A stretch of DNA of 64,000 nt from Lineus longissimus (Eukaryota; Nemertea; Pilidiophora; Heteronemertea; Lineidae). The position numbers and the translations under genes are program-made. The notes under the pieces were generated by a model that saw nothing but the letters and a program-made list of their open reading frames with translations, was not told the origin of the DNA and did not search any database. This document shows, piece after piece, positions 11,398 through 21,876 of this stretch. The DNA is taken from the NCBI RefSeq assembly GCF_910592395.1, contig NC_088318.1, forward strand, positions 8,248,349 through 8,312,348. Direction: 5' to 3'. Positions within the stretch are counted from its first letter, which is position 1; every line of letters begins with the position of its first letter.

Positions 11398-11632
11398 CTA
11401 TGGGGGCTAATGTCCAGGGGGGGGCAAATGTCCGGGTGGCAGATGTCCTAGGGGGGCAGAAGTCCTATGGGGGCTAATGTCCGGGGGGCAAATGTCCGAG
11501 GGGCAGATGTCCTAGGGGGGGCAGAAGTCCTAGGGGGGCTAATGTCCGGGGGACAAAAATCCGGGGGGCAGATTCCTAGGGGGGGGGCAGAAGTCCGGGG
11601 GGCAAATGTCCAGGGGGGAAGTGTCCTGATAC
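11398..11632. repeat. G-rich minisatellite
   Basis: About a dozen degenerate copies of a 14-17 bp unit of the form gggggcaaatgtcc, alternating with gggggcagaagtcc. G-runs of five to nine lie on the plus strand only. Long frames on both strands here are artefacts of the repeat. Confidence 0.85.
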
Positions 11633-11650
11633 CCACTTCAACAGACTACA

Positions 11651-11877
11651 ATCCCAAGACTTGAACTGATGGCAGCACTTGTAGCATCTAGACTAGCGAA
11701 AACAATTGTAACTGAACTCAAGGACAAACCGACCGTGACACTATGGACTGATTCGCAGATTGTTTTACACTGGTTGCAGTCAGAATCAATCACGTTATAG
11801 CCTTTTGTAGGTGTTAGGGTGGCAGAAATCCAGTCTACATGGAATGCAAGCCATTGGAGACATGTTCCTACAGAAAA
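11651..11877 (+). pseudogene. BEL1 pol, RNase H N-terminal part
   Basis: Translation from 11651 reads IPRLELMAALVASRLAK, then VTLWTDSQIVLHWLQSES, then WNASHWRHVPTEK. LELMAA and WTDSQIVLHWL are the hallmark RNase H motifs of BEL/Pao pol. One in-frame TAG follows ESITL. The frame stops at 11877, where a Helentron-like element begins, and resumes at 15341 with the expected continuation NPADDLSRR (one base out of frame). Confidence 0.88.
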
Positions 11878-12485
11878 ACAAGAGGCCCAAGGGCCTGGCG
11901 CTCAGCTGAGTTGTTGCTGCGTTGTTCGTATATATTACATTACTCGTCAAACTCTACTAAACTAAGGACTCAAAGCCTAAGGATATTAGCTTCTGGATGT
12001 GTAACAGTGAATTACGGTAGACTGGCGCAATCTACTTCAAGCAAGCTCCACCCTTGCAATGTGTGCGCAAACAGATAACCTAACCTATATTGGACCATCA
12101 ATTCTACACACAGCAACATGATTCATCCTCAGCTGTTACCATGATGATGATGATGATGATCCTTTTCGCAAATTGGTCGTCTTCTGTCTTTCTTCCATAC
12201 TTCAGTGCCACCGGATGTAGTCTGCCCTTGTGGAGGGATCCTTTCAGCACCGGGACACAAGAATCCATGCGAATTGAATCACATGGAGAGACTAGCCCAA
12301 TCACCCGCTTTTGGCTGGGTAGAAATGGGTAAATCTCGCAGACTGGACCTTAAACTCTACTGCCGACGTGTGAGGCTGGTCTGACAGATGAGTAAGTGGG
12401 GTCCACCTAATGCAGAAGGCACCAGTTTCCCTAACTAAAAGGGTAACATTAACAAAATGCTCTACCCAACTCTATTATTGCCTAA

Positions 12486-13863
12486 AGGCCTGTGTACACT
12501 AGTAAAATATTAGCAACATTTTTACATTTCCAGTTGCAACAAATGTTGCAAAAATGTTGCGTAGTGTGTACAGAGCAAAACGCGTCTTACAACATGTTGT
12601 AAAATTGTTGCAAATTAAATGCAATGCAATTCTTTGTTGCATGTTGTAAAAATGTTGCAAACTCTTCAGCCAATCAGAAATAGGATTTGCGTCATGTGAT
12701 CTACCGGAGTTCATGTGACTTGAACAAGAAGCAGGTATAGCAACTCTCAAGTGAGTGTCTTGCTTCGTAGGGTGATGAAACCTTTTCTAGAAGTTTTTGT
12801 GTGACGGCTTGTCAGTCAGCCGCAACTCCTTTAGGCTGCGTATCCATAGGCTGTTCCGTGCCCTGCACAACATTCCCTTTTTACCGCCTGGCGCGCCACA
12901 CGGACAATGAACCTTCGTTGGTGTTATTGATCGTTCCCATAGGTTATGCCGTGTCACATTGCGGGCATATATGCACTGTGGATTGGGGATATAGGCCCAT
13001 ATTGGGATTGAACATGTCCATTCTTTTGCGAGTGAACAACACGGAAGCAATGTCTGAGGCGAAATTAATTCAAGAGGTTCATCAACGGGAACTACTCTGG
13101 GATCCCGAAACTGATGATTATCATAACAAGCACGAACCTGTAATTTGTTGCTTAAAAGTCAGGTTTTATATACATGTACATGTCAATTTGATGTTGCAAG
13201 TGAAAATACAAGTTACTTGTATTTTCATTTTCAATATTCATAAGAAATTGTCTTCTGAAATAATGACAGCGTGCGGATAAACGCGATTGACCGCTGCGAA
13301 ATGAGGACTACAAAGGCCTACATGACCAAAAAGGAATATCCAATGGAGACTCAGGGCATAGTGCCAGGTCACAAGGCTGTTACGCCATAACGCCACACTA
13401 CACAAGGGCATACCCTATGGATACGCGGCCTTAACAGGCAGTGGTATGCCCCATCATCCACCCTCATTTTGATCCAGGGCCTGGTCCATATTCTCTTTGG
13501 TTATTTCGCCGCCTCTTCCGTCTCTCAACAATGACAGCTAAAATTGCTGCAGAAGCACTCAAAACACATCTTCTCTCCTTGGAATCATCCATTTTCCCTC
13601 CAAAATACCTATTTCCCTTTGTTCCCACTAAAAAGTTTGCAACAATTTACCAACATGTTGTAAAAATGTTGCTAATTTGTTGCAATTTTGTTGCTAGTGA
13701 ACACAGGGCCTTGAAGGGCTTGTTGCAAAATTGTTGTAAAAATGTTGGTAAAATGTTGGTAAAATGTTGGTAAAATGTTGGTAAAATGTTGGTAAAATGT
13801 TGGTAAAATGTTGGTAAAATGTTGGTAAAATGTTGCTAATATTTTACTAGTGTACACCCTGCT
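12486..13863. mobile_element. PIF/Harbinger derivative (Harb1)
   Basis: The terminal inverted repeats share GTGTACACTAGTAAAATA and continue through TTAGCAACATTTTAC. TAA flanks both sides (12483-12485, 13864-13866), matching the 3-bp duplication of this superfamily. Inside, on the plus strand, EAKLIQEVHQRELLWDPETD near 13050-13120 is the start of a MADF/Myb-like domain, the usual second protein of these transposons. On the minus strand near 13530 a basic RRKRRRNN segment resembles the N-terminus of the Harbinger nuclease. Both genes are mostly deleted, so it is non-autonomous. It is nested in the family-3 element. Confidence 0.78.
13732..13838. repeat. 11-bp minisatellite next to the Harb1 right end
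   Basis: At least nine copies of the unit atgttggtaaa follow one another between the diverged ttgttgtaaa stretch and the right TIR. The unit derives from the TIR sequence itself (AACATTTTACC reversed). Confidence 0.9.
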
Positions 13864-14042
13864 TAAGTCAAGTGAAACTCTTAACAAACCTTAGCAGAAT
13901 GCCACCATTGAAATGTTGATAATAATGATAGCAAGTAAAAACTTTAAACAGATAGACTTGATTTTTTTAACCAACTGCCACATGCGGTTTTCTTTATTTA
14001 GTAAATTTTGAGGTAAGTATTACAGAATGAAAGACTTGAATA

Positions 14043-14826
14043 CTAGAATTGCCTGGCTCTTCTGATGATTGCACTGGTGAACACCGAAGTCGATGGGATG
14101 TGCAAAGTCATAGCTCGATCCTCTCTCTTGGTCATCTTTGAGATGTAGTCACCAAATATGTTCAAATGCAGCTGCAGATCATTCCTGTCCTGCAAAACAT
14201 GATGAGGAGATAACATTTTAATTTTGATAGAATAGGTAAGCTAGCCAAGTTTTATATCAAATACAAGGCCAACAACAACTGTCACTGATAAGGCGCTAGG
14301 GCCGAATGATCAAGGAAGTTCATTGATATGATTGGGAATACATTGTGATAAGAGTGATGAATCGGCCCCGTTTGAAGCATTGTGCTATGTACAGTGTGCA
14401 AGTGTCAGTGTGTATCATATCGCATTTACTGTTTGTTGACATTTCAAATCGCTGGCGTCGATCCTCAATTACACTGTTTATGTACATTGGCAACCTTACC
14501 CGATGATATCAGAACGATGTTTATTATTGTCTTGTTTATTCACATTAGTTCTGCTATGTGACAAGAGTTATTTGTTGAGAAATCCATGATTTAAAGCCGG
14601 ACTTTGACATCGTTTCTCAGACCAACCAAGCTGCATTTCGCAGATCGTTTTTCAACGATCGTCGACGAACTATTTCAAATTAATCACATCCAATTAAACA
14701 ATCCAAGCCTTCCCTAATGTCATCAACATGCAATAACACAAGCAGCCAAATATTATCGCCTATGAAATTGTGAATTTAATGAGAACTTACCTCTGAATTG
14801 ACAGAACGCGATCTATTCCATAGCAT
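14043..14826 (-). CDS. Complete two-exon minigene carried in the family-3 element
   Basis: On the minus strand ATG at 14826-14824 opens 12 codons (MLWNRSRSVNSE) ending at 14791, directly before the donor gtaagt. The acceptor ttttgcag precedes 14189, where exon 2 opens in the same phase and runs 48 codons to TAG at 14045-14043. The product is 60 residues, with LQLHLNIFGDYISKMTKRED, then TLHIPSTSVFTSAI and a basic end IIRRARQF. AATAAA lies at about 13990, some 50 bp past the stop. I do not recognise the protein. The intron rules out retroposition, so the gene reached this place as genomic DNA, most simply by capture into the mobile element. Alternatively it is a chance coincidence of splice-like sites, but phase, start, stop and poly(A) signal all agree. 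Confidence 0.55.
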
Positions 14827-15225
14827 GGTCTCCTTACGTCTGAACTGCGCAGACTCGAGACGTGACGTTCGCTGCATGTGTGATTGGACGTGGGATAACT
14901 CGCGCGAAATTTAAAATGCTCTTCTTGGGGGGTGCTCACTAAATTGCGCCAGTAACACCACCTGGTGAGAAATTCATGAACTACGCCTATTGATAATGAA
15001 AGAGAAAGCTTTGCTCTATAAAATTAGATTTGATTCATGATCCCCAACTGAGAAATCAGCTGCTGGAAAAGTTTTTGGAAAATTTCGCTTGGTGCCACCT
15101 AGTGGCCAAACCGCTCATCCTGCCGGACCCACATTTGGTCTATTCAGGAGTCCTGAAGGGTCTCAACGCCTCAGAGGGAAAATCTATCGCCTATCCGCCA
15201 TAGTTTTGAAACGTGCCTGTTTAAC

Positions 15226-15226
15226 G

Positions 15227-15281
<55 letters not shown>

Positions 15282-15283
15282 GG
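15226..15283. repeat. (CAGA)n microsatellite
   Basis: About fourteen cagacaga-type tetranucleotide units bounded by cggac on both sides. It lies just inside the 3' hairpin of the family-3 element, the position of the GGAC-rich tract in related families. Confidence 0.95.
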
Positions 15284-15340
15284 ACACTCATTCTACCATT
15301 TACTCATATGAATAGCTCAGCTTTTCAGCTGAGCTAAAAA

Positions 15341-16875
15341 TCCCTGCAGATGATCTGAGTCGCAGATTGACAGTTGAAGAGAAGAAATAGAAAACAGGTG
15401 GATGAACGGACCAGAATTTATGAAAGGACCACGAGAAAAATGGCCAGATGTTTCAAGTATCCAAACACCAGTAGATGACGTTGAAAGGAAGAGACAAAAA
15501 CCCATCTGCCTGACAGTGAAAACCGAACCACTGACTGACCCTCAGAACTTTTCAAACTGGGAACGACTCATTCGAGTGACTGCATATTGCCTTCGGTTTG
15601 TGCATGACATGAAATGCAAATTCAAGCAAAGACTGATGAAATGAGCACTGGAACTCTACAAGTTGAAGAAGTAGACCTCGGTAGGAACTATTAGATTCGT
15701 CACGCACAGAAGGAGTTAGGTGATTGGAAGAAGCGGTGCAATGACTTTACCCCCTTTATGGAAGCCGGAATCCTGCGAGTTGGAGGAAGACTGAGGAAAT
15801 CGTCATACACATTTGACCAGAAGCACCCCGTCCTACTTCCATCCTCAAGTTATATTTCCAGGCTCGTAATGCAAGACACCCACTGCACGATGGGACACCC
15901 TGGATCAGAGAGGACCCTCTGCCAAAGCAGACAAGAATTCTGGATATTGAGAGGACGCCACCTAGCCAAGGAAATCACGAAGAACTGTATAATATGTCGC
16001 ATGTGTAGACAACCTTGTCAGAGTACACTGATGGCCAACTTACCATCCGAACATTTTAAACTCTTTTCACCACCATTCTCGACAACTGGAGTTGAACTGT
16101 TTGGACCCTTCTTGCTCAAATATGGACGGAACAAATCAATCAAAGCTTGGGGAGCCATATTCACTTGTGCGACGGTACGCGCCATACATCTGGAAATTGT
16201 AGAAAGTCTTTCAACTCAGTCATTCCTCCAGTCATTGAGACATTTCGTAGCACACCACAGCTGGCCTATGACCATAATTTCAGACAACGCGACCTCATTC
16301 GTCGGTCCTGAAAAGGAACTAAGAAAACTAGTGAAAGAAGGAAGAAATCAGATCGAAAACTTCGCTATTTTGCACGGAGTAAAATGGAAGTTTATTACAC
16401 CGCTCACTCCACACCAAGGAGGATTCTATGAAAGCCTGATAAAGCAAGTAAAAGGCGCCCTGAGATTCCTCACTTGGGATGAATTGAAATGTCCACAGTC
16501 TTCGCTAAAGTTCAGAGTTTGGTCAATTCCAGACCGATAGGATATTCATCCAATGACCCTAATGATTTGCAACCATTGACTCCAAACCACTTCTTGATTG
16601 GACGCGCGACAAGGACCATTTCAAGAAATAAAGAACCTACACAGACGTTTTGAGTTCGTGCAGACCCTCATTAATCAAGTGTGCAAGCGTTTTGCGTTTT
16701 TGATGACGTTGTCCTGGTATCAGAAATTAACACACCAAGAGGAAAATAGCAGATTGGTCGCATCACCGAGATCTTCCCCTGCGACGATGAGATTGTCAGA
16801 AATCTTAAAGTGAAAACAAAGTCGGGTGAGTATAAGCGCGCTGTCCAAAAATGCTGCTTATTATTAGAAAATTAA
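15341..16875 (+). pseudogene. BEL1 pol, RNase H end and integrase
   Basis: After the insertion, pol resumes with the NPADDLSRR motif, then GPEFMKGPREKWP. The integrase follows in the frame 15758-16540: zinc finger HCTMGHPGSERT...CIICRMCRQ, core ATVRAIHLEIVESLSTQSF, ISDNATSFVGPEKEL and HQGGFYESLIKQVKGAL, giving D, D and E at the expected places. The C-terminal domain continues with shifts (TPNHFLIGR near 16575, then INTPRGK, QIGRITEIFPCDDEIVRNL) to TAA at 16873-16875. There a TAG replaces the usual Trp codon before QIGR. Integrase inserts the cDNA; this copy has several frameshifts and stops. Confidence 0.88.
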
Positions 16876-17233
16876 GACCTTGCCATATCAAATGGAGCAT
16901 GAAAAGCGGGAGATAGGTTAAACCGAACTCGTTCATCATTTATGTGCCAGAACGTACATTACCTCATTACAATATGAACCTTGTAAGATGCGCATTTGTG
17001 TGAAAAGCTATTCCTCAACTCATCATTCGTATAAATAGAGACTATAACCAATTCATTGATACATATGGTAATTTGAGCATTTACAGACTTGATGCAGATT
17101 TGAAATTAAGTCCTTACTGTCTCATACGTAACTGATTTCATATGTATTTGAATACATCTATTGTATTGTATATAGGTGTAATGTAATTTAAAGGGTAAGT
17201 ATCAAAGAGTCAGATTTTGGTTGAACGTTATAG
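16876..17233 (+). other. BEL1 region after pol, no gene seen
   Basis: A/T-rich sequence without an env-like frame, ending at the target duplication of the TIR element at 17234. Confidence 0.5.
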
Positions 17234-18849
17234 TAGCATGGCCAGCTCAAAATTTGAATGTGTTCAAAATGCTTTGAATTTTAGATACTTAGATAGCTCT
17301 CCTCATACAGAACACAGAGAACTTTAAATTTTGAAAATCGGACCATGCATTGCTATGCAGCACCAGTTTTAAGGGTCCGAAATAGCCCGGGTTTTAGGAC
17401 AAAACCAAGAAAGGGGACAATGGTTAATGCATTGGACATTGGTCTGGGTAGATGGTCATTTTCATCAAAACAGGGTTATCAGAGTTAACACTGACAATAG
17501 TACATTGGATGATTCAAAGTGATATTTAGACCTGTCTGATCATAACGAGATTTGACATACTTATGTAATTTTTCCCTGGCAACGCAAGCGTGTTGGTTAC
17601 GTTGCGACATAAATGTCGTTTCAACGACTAATTAGCATATTTTATGCTAATTAGGTGATTTAATTACATAACCATGCAAATTTACAAGTGAATAAAGATG
17701 CTTCCACACAAATATAGTCTTAGTTCATGTTTATTACATAACAGGTTGTCCTCCACAAAACTTTCTACACCGATGCCCCCTTATTTTGGTTACCATGTGG
17801 TTGTCATGGTTACCGAAACACCCCAAAAATTAGCATAATTGACTGAAAAATTGGTTGTTTGAGAACATTGGATCTTCTATACAACTCCTAAAAAATATCT
17901 CAAATGCCTTCAAGATTCATCGATAGGCAAAGTCAATGAAGCATAGTTTAAGGAGGGGTAGGGGTAAGTAACCATGGCAACACTAATAGCCACGCCCATT
18001 TTGCGTGCTAAAATGCTGCGATGTCTAAATTTTTTACAAACCATATCATGTGGGGTATCAAAACGGAGGTATTCAACAGGAGAATAAAGACTCTGTAGGT
18101 AAAATGGAATTTAAACTAATTAAATGTACAATATATGTCAATTTATAACCATGGCAGTATACCTATGGCCACCTAAAGCTAACGCTAAATTGACAAGTTC
18201 ACTTTTTGGTACGGAGTTCCGCCTAAAGAATGTGGCTAATTCAAACAAAACACCATTGTTCAGGGCATCTTCACAAATTGCGGCAACTGGACGATTCAAC
18301 ACATGCTCCTTTTTTAAACCAGCGGCTTCACAGTATGGCCCCGGATAAAGAGAAGATGCATCTACTGGACCGAATTCTTCAAGCAGTGACTCAACAGGAT
18401 TGGCAACCGTTGAATCTGTTCCATCAACAGTACCACCATCACAATCAGGGATGAACGACATGTATTCAGTCCCACCGGAATTCCCCAGATTTATTTTTAG
18501 ATGGACATAGTGAACGGTTGGCGACCAAGTTCGTCCATAACGCAAAAGTAACACAGATGACGTCAAGCGGCTTTTACGCCGGGCATTGTTCAAGTTCTGC
18601 TAATTGAAACTTACAAATTAGTGAACGGATTTTCATCAGATAAAAAGTATTAGCAAGCTTAGGTAATGCAGATATTGCTGATATTTTCAAATTAACTATT
18701 TGATGAACGTATACTACTTTTATTGAGACTTTTTTTGGAGTGTCAGAAATTTCCCTCGAGGTGCGTTGCGCTTGAACATAGGCCTACGTCGTTACGTTAC
18801 GACGGCGCGATGTTGCTGAAAAGAAAACGTTGGTGAGCTGGCCATGCTA
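17234..18849. mobile_element. TIR DNA transposon with 7-bp target duplication inside BEL1
   Basis: The ends TAGCATGGCCAGCTCA and TGAGCTGGCCATGCTA are perfect 16-bp inverted repeats. GTTATAG flanks both sides (17227-17233 and 18850-18856). The superfamily is open: TAG..CTA ends resemble hAT, but a 7-bp duplication is unusual. It contains a 151-codon frame on the minus strand and short palindromic segments near 17630. Confidence 0.8.
18138..18593 (-). CDS. Unrecognised ORF within the TIR element
   Basis: A 151-codon frame on the minus strand, inside the element at 17234-18849. It has an acidic/Thr-rich middle (CDGGTVDGTDST) and a C-terminal half with LLEEFGPVDAS, AAICEDALNNGVLFELATFF and LVNLALALGG, which looks protein-like. 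No transposase motif is visible and no family is recognised. It could be one exon of a transposon gene, a captured fragment, or chance. Confidence 0.3.
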   Translation of the reverse strand: MNNARRKSRLTSSVLLLRYGRTWSPTVHYVHLKINLGNSGGTEYMSFIPDCDGGTVDGTDSTVANPVESLLEEFGPVDASSLYPGPYCEAAGLKKEHVLNRPVAAICEDALNNGVLFELATFFRRNSVPKSELVNLALALGGHRYTAMVIN

Positions 18850-18926
18850 GTTATAGTCAAGACAAGCAATGTGTATATAATATGAATTTTTTGAAAAATG
18901 TATTACAGCTTTGGCCCCGAAAGGTT

Positions 18927-19283
18927 TGTTTTGAATACTTTGTACATTTTTAGGGATTCTTTTTCCTGCCCTTTTGTATTATGTCATTTCCTTTGATACG
19001 TCATCACGTCGCCGTCTTTGTTGTTATTTACGTTACGTATTTCGGTTGGGTTAACGCCATTTTTTAGAATCATTCGCAGACGTCAGTCCTGTTTCCATTA
19101 TAACACGAAACACTTTCCTTTCGATTTCTCTTTGATTCGTTTGTAATGTTCATTCGCAATACCGAATGTGTTTCAGTACCTAATGTTTGTATATTTGTTT
19201 TTTGCAGAACGTGTTTTGTAATAAATCATCAATCAAGAACGTTAAAGAACCTTTTTCTGTTTACTGTCATCGGATCTACACCA
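18927..19283 (+). repeat. BEL1 3' LTR
   Basis: Starts TGTTTTGA and ends CTACACCA. It is close in sequence to the 5' LTR apart from the 20-bp indel and scattered changes, so the insertion is not recent. No clear polypurine tract precedes it; the region just upstream was altered by the TIR element. Confidence 0.88.
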
Positions 19284-19289
19284 TAAGCC

Positions 19290-19420
19290 ATTTTCGATTT
19301 CGGCCTAAATATTCACCAGATACACACGCACGCCAAATATGAAATGTCTATGTGAACTAGTTCAGAATATAGAGAGGTCACAAGGCATTTCTGAGATTCA
19401 CAACAAAATGGCCACCAGTC
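19290..19420. repeat. Direct repeat unit also present at 23340-23590
   Basis: The phrases gaactagttcagaatatagagaggtc and gagattcacaacaaaatgg occur here and again, partly twice, at 23340-23590. They are the torn halves of one tandem repeat, separated by the 19435-23315 insertion. Confidence 0.7.
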
Positions 19421-20340
19421 GTCCTTTTGAATGCGGCGGGCAGAAAATGCATGCTGCATACCGTCTGCAGACTGGGGGTTTTCTCATGAGTCAATAGAAT
19501 CTGAGGTCTGGAATTAGGGGACCATATCAGCAGTTGCTTTCAGCCAACTTCTGTATTAAAACTAGAAATATATAACGCAATTGGGGCAAATTGCGAATGT
19601 ATGCCCCTGCTCTGGTGTGTTCGGTGTGTTAATATGTTCATTGCGCACGTTATTTAGCCTATAAATATGAAATTGTGGCTATAAGCGCACCTCGAATATA
19701 AGCCCAGTGCGCTTATAAGCGCATAAATACGATAATATCTTCTCTGTGGCTGTTTATGAAATTTTGTGGAGGCTCTCAAATAACATCCACAATAATATGG
19801 CTGTTGACTGGGCTAGTTGGTCTGACAATAGACATGCACGTGAACAGCAGAGGTTGGTTTTCCCATTTACTCACTACAGAGGTGAAGCGTGGTCTATACT
19901 ATTTTCGCCGTTGTCATCTCCTTGATCTTTTAAGTTTTTGCCGTTTCCAAGGCGATTGCCTGCTAGCAATTTACACAGAAGATCAGCGGGCAAGCTGTTG
20001 ACCCTGTTACTGGAACAGCATCAATTATGCGATCTCCTGGAATCAGTCACAGAATATCTGGTACTCAGGAAGTTAAAGACTAGTCACTGCCGGGTAGCTA
20101 GTGCAATCTGCTAGAATCAGTCACAGAATATCCATTGCTTACATGCTAATGAATAACAACTGTCAGGCTATTTATCCCTTCTCCTGGTGTCAGTCACAGA
20201 ATATCCAATGCTCGGATATCAATGAATAGGAATTTCCTAGCTATTTATCTCATCTCCTGCTGTCTGTCACAGAATATCCAATGCTCGGATATCAATGAAT
20301 AGCAACTGCGTGGCTATTTATCTCATCTCTTATCTTATCT

Positions 20341-21600
20341 CATCTCAGCAAAAATCTAAGATGGCGGCTGGAGGCCATTTTCGATTCTGGAATGCGCCCA
20401 AAATCAATAGAGAAACTCCCCTACTGAAGACCATTACACCACAAAAGTTTGAAGTGTGTCAAACCTCTAGTTCTTCAGTTAACAATCGGAATACCAAAAT
20501 CTAAGTTGGATGCTGGCAGCCATATTGGATTTTGGAACACGCCCAAAATTGATAGAGAGCATCCCCTGAATGACCATTGCACCACAAAAGTTTGAAGTGT
20601 GTCAAACCTCTAGTTCTTCAGTTAACAATCGGAATACCAAAATCTAAGTTGGCTGCTGGCAGCCATATTGAATTTTGGGTCAGGCCCAAAATCGACAGGG
20701 AACCTCCCCTACACAACCTCATCACACCACATAAGTTTCAGGTCTGTCACTCACTTGGTTCTTGAGTTACAGGTCGGAATGCGAAAAACCAAGTCGGGCC
20801 TGGCAGCCATCTTGGATTTCAGATCGGGCCCAAAATGGATAGGGAACCTTCCCTACACTAGGTAATAACACCACATAAGTTTCAGGTCTGTCACTCACTC
20901 GGTTCTTAATTTACGGGGCAAAATACAAATCACCAAGTCGGGGACCTGGTGGCCATCTTTAATTTCGGGTCTGGCCCAAAATCAATAGGGAACCTCCCCT
21001 ACCATAGACCATTACACCACAAAAGTTTGAAGACTGTTGGACCTCTGGTTCTCCAGTTAACGAGCGGAATGCCAAAATCTAAGATGGTGGCTGGCGGCCA
21101 TCTTTGATTTCGGGTCGGGCCCAAAATCGATAGGGAACCTCCCCTACCATAGACAATTACGCCACAAAAGTTTGAAGACTGTTGGACCTCCGGTTCTCCA
21201 GTTAACGAGGGGAATGCCAAAATCTAAGATGGTGGCTGGCGGCCATCTTCGATTTCGGGTCGGGCCCAAAATCAATAGGGAACCTCCCCTACCATAGACC
21301 ATTACGCCACAAAAGTTTGAAGACTGTTGGACCTCTGGTTCTCTAGTAAACGAGCGGAATGCGAAAATCTAAGATGGTGGCTGGCGGCCATCTTTGATTT
21401 CGGGTCGGGCCCAAAATCGATAGGGAACCTCCCCTACCATAGACCATTACGCCACAAAAGTTTGAAGACTGTTGGACCTCTGGTTCTCCAGTTAACGAGC
21501 GGAATGCGAAAATATAAGATGGTGGCTGGCGGCCATATTGGATTTTGGAACGCGCCAAAAAAAAATAGGGACCCTTTGACACACTAGGTTTACACCCCAT
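20341..21600. repeat. 145-bp tandem core repeats of B1
   Basis: The phrase gttggacctc recurs at 21036, 21181, 21326 and 21471 (exact spacing 145 bp). More diverged units precede them. Each unit holds an imperfect palindrome, aagatggtggctggcggcca, and the words cctcccctac and cacaaaagtttgaag. Confidence 0.92.
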
Positions 21601-21654
21601 AAAAATTTCAAGTCAGCCGAGCAAGGGGTTCTTGAGTTATAGTCTGGAATTCAG

Positions 21655-21776
21655 TGCGGCGGCGGACGCGGCGGCGGACGCGGCGGCGGACGCGGCGGCG
21701 GACGCGGCGGCGGACGCGGCGGCGGACGCGGCGGCGGACGCGGCGGCGGACGCGGCGGCGGACGCGGCGGCGGACG
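21655..21776. repeat. GGCGGACGC minisatellite of B1
   Basis: About ten 12-bp copies of ggcggacgcggc. Copy B2 holds only a trace of this tract (ccgccgtccgccgc near 55132), so the tract expands or shrinks between copies. Confidence 0.95.
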
Positions 21777-21876
21777 GAAACCACCTAAGAACATAATGCC
21801 CCCACTTTAGCGGGGGCATAATTAAGATCTGGAATTAGGGGACCATCTCAACAGTTGCCATGTGATTTTCACACTA

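Larger units (their letters stand above)
11878..15340 (+). mobile_element. Family-3 Helentron-like element inside BEL1 RNase H
   Basis: The 5' end is ACAAGAGGCCCAAGGGCC, followed by GGCGCTCAGCTGAG. The 3' end is a hairpin, GCTCAGC-ttttca-GCTGAGC, followed by AAAAA. The 5' CTCAGCTGAG repeats the hairpin arms. A (CAGA)n tract bounded by GGAC lies just upstream of the hairpin. The borders are fixed by BEL1 RNase H, which reads TEK up to 11877 and NPADD after 15340; the target is the run GAAAAATCC. Inside are a PIF/Harbinger derivative (12486-13863) and a two-exon gene on the minus strand (14043-14826). A second copy of the 5' end occurs at 27145. No Rep/helicase was seen. Confidence 0.75.
5859..19283 (+). 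mobile_element. BEL/Pao LTR retrotransposon, heavily interrupted (BEL1)
   Basis: Two LTRs (5859-6235 and 18927-19283) flank gag, protease, RT, RNase H and integrase in BEL/Pao order. The LTRs begin TG and end CA. The 5-bp flanks are GAAGC on the left and TAAGC on the right, one mismatch from a 5-bp target duplication. The coding part is split by a MITE in gag, a region with a MULE fragment between RT and RNase H, a 3.46-kb Helentron-like element inside RNase H, and a TIR element after pol. Several stops and frameshifts show the copy is dead. Removing the recognised inserts leaves a length normal for BEL elements. Confidence 0.88.
19560..21824 (+). mobile_element. Family-2 repeat-array element, copy B1
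   Basis: Starts AACTAGAAATATATAACGC with TATGCCCCTGC inside the 5' end. It ends with the hairpin ATGCCCCC-actttag-cGGGGGCAT followed by AATTA. The order is: a unique 5' part, short repeats of about 78 bp (20030-20340) around cagaatatccaatgctcgg, a core of 145-bp units (20341-21600), a GGCGGACGC minisatellite, and the 3' hairpin. An inverted copy, B2, lies at 55098-57105. An 81-codon frame at 19756-20001 recurs in B2 with one residue changed, but the DNA is equally conserved outside it. Confidence 0.82.

Noticed and set aside
11448-11664. Pro- or Gly-rich frames on both strands
   Set aside because: They translate the G-rich minisatellite.
19756-20001. 81-codon frame shared by B1 and B2 with one residue changed
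   Set aside because: The surrounding non-coding DNA is equally conserved between the two recent copies, so identity does not show coding.
20341-21600. CRISPR-like look of regularly spaced repeats
   Set aside because: Units are directly adjacent 145-bp tandem repeats with no unique spacers, in a eukaryotic genome.
21637-21819. Poly-Ala/Ser frame
   Set aside because: It is the GGCGGACGC minisatellite read in one frame.
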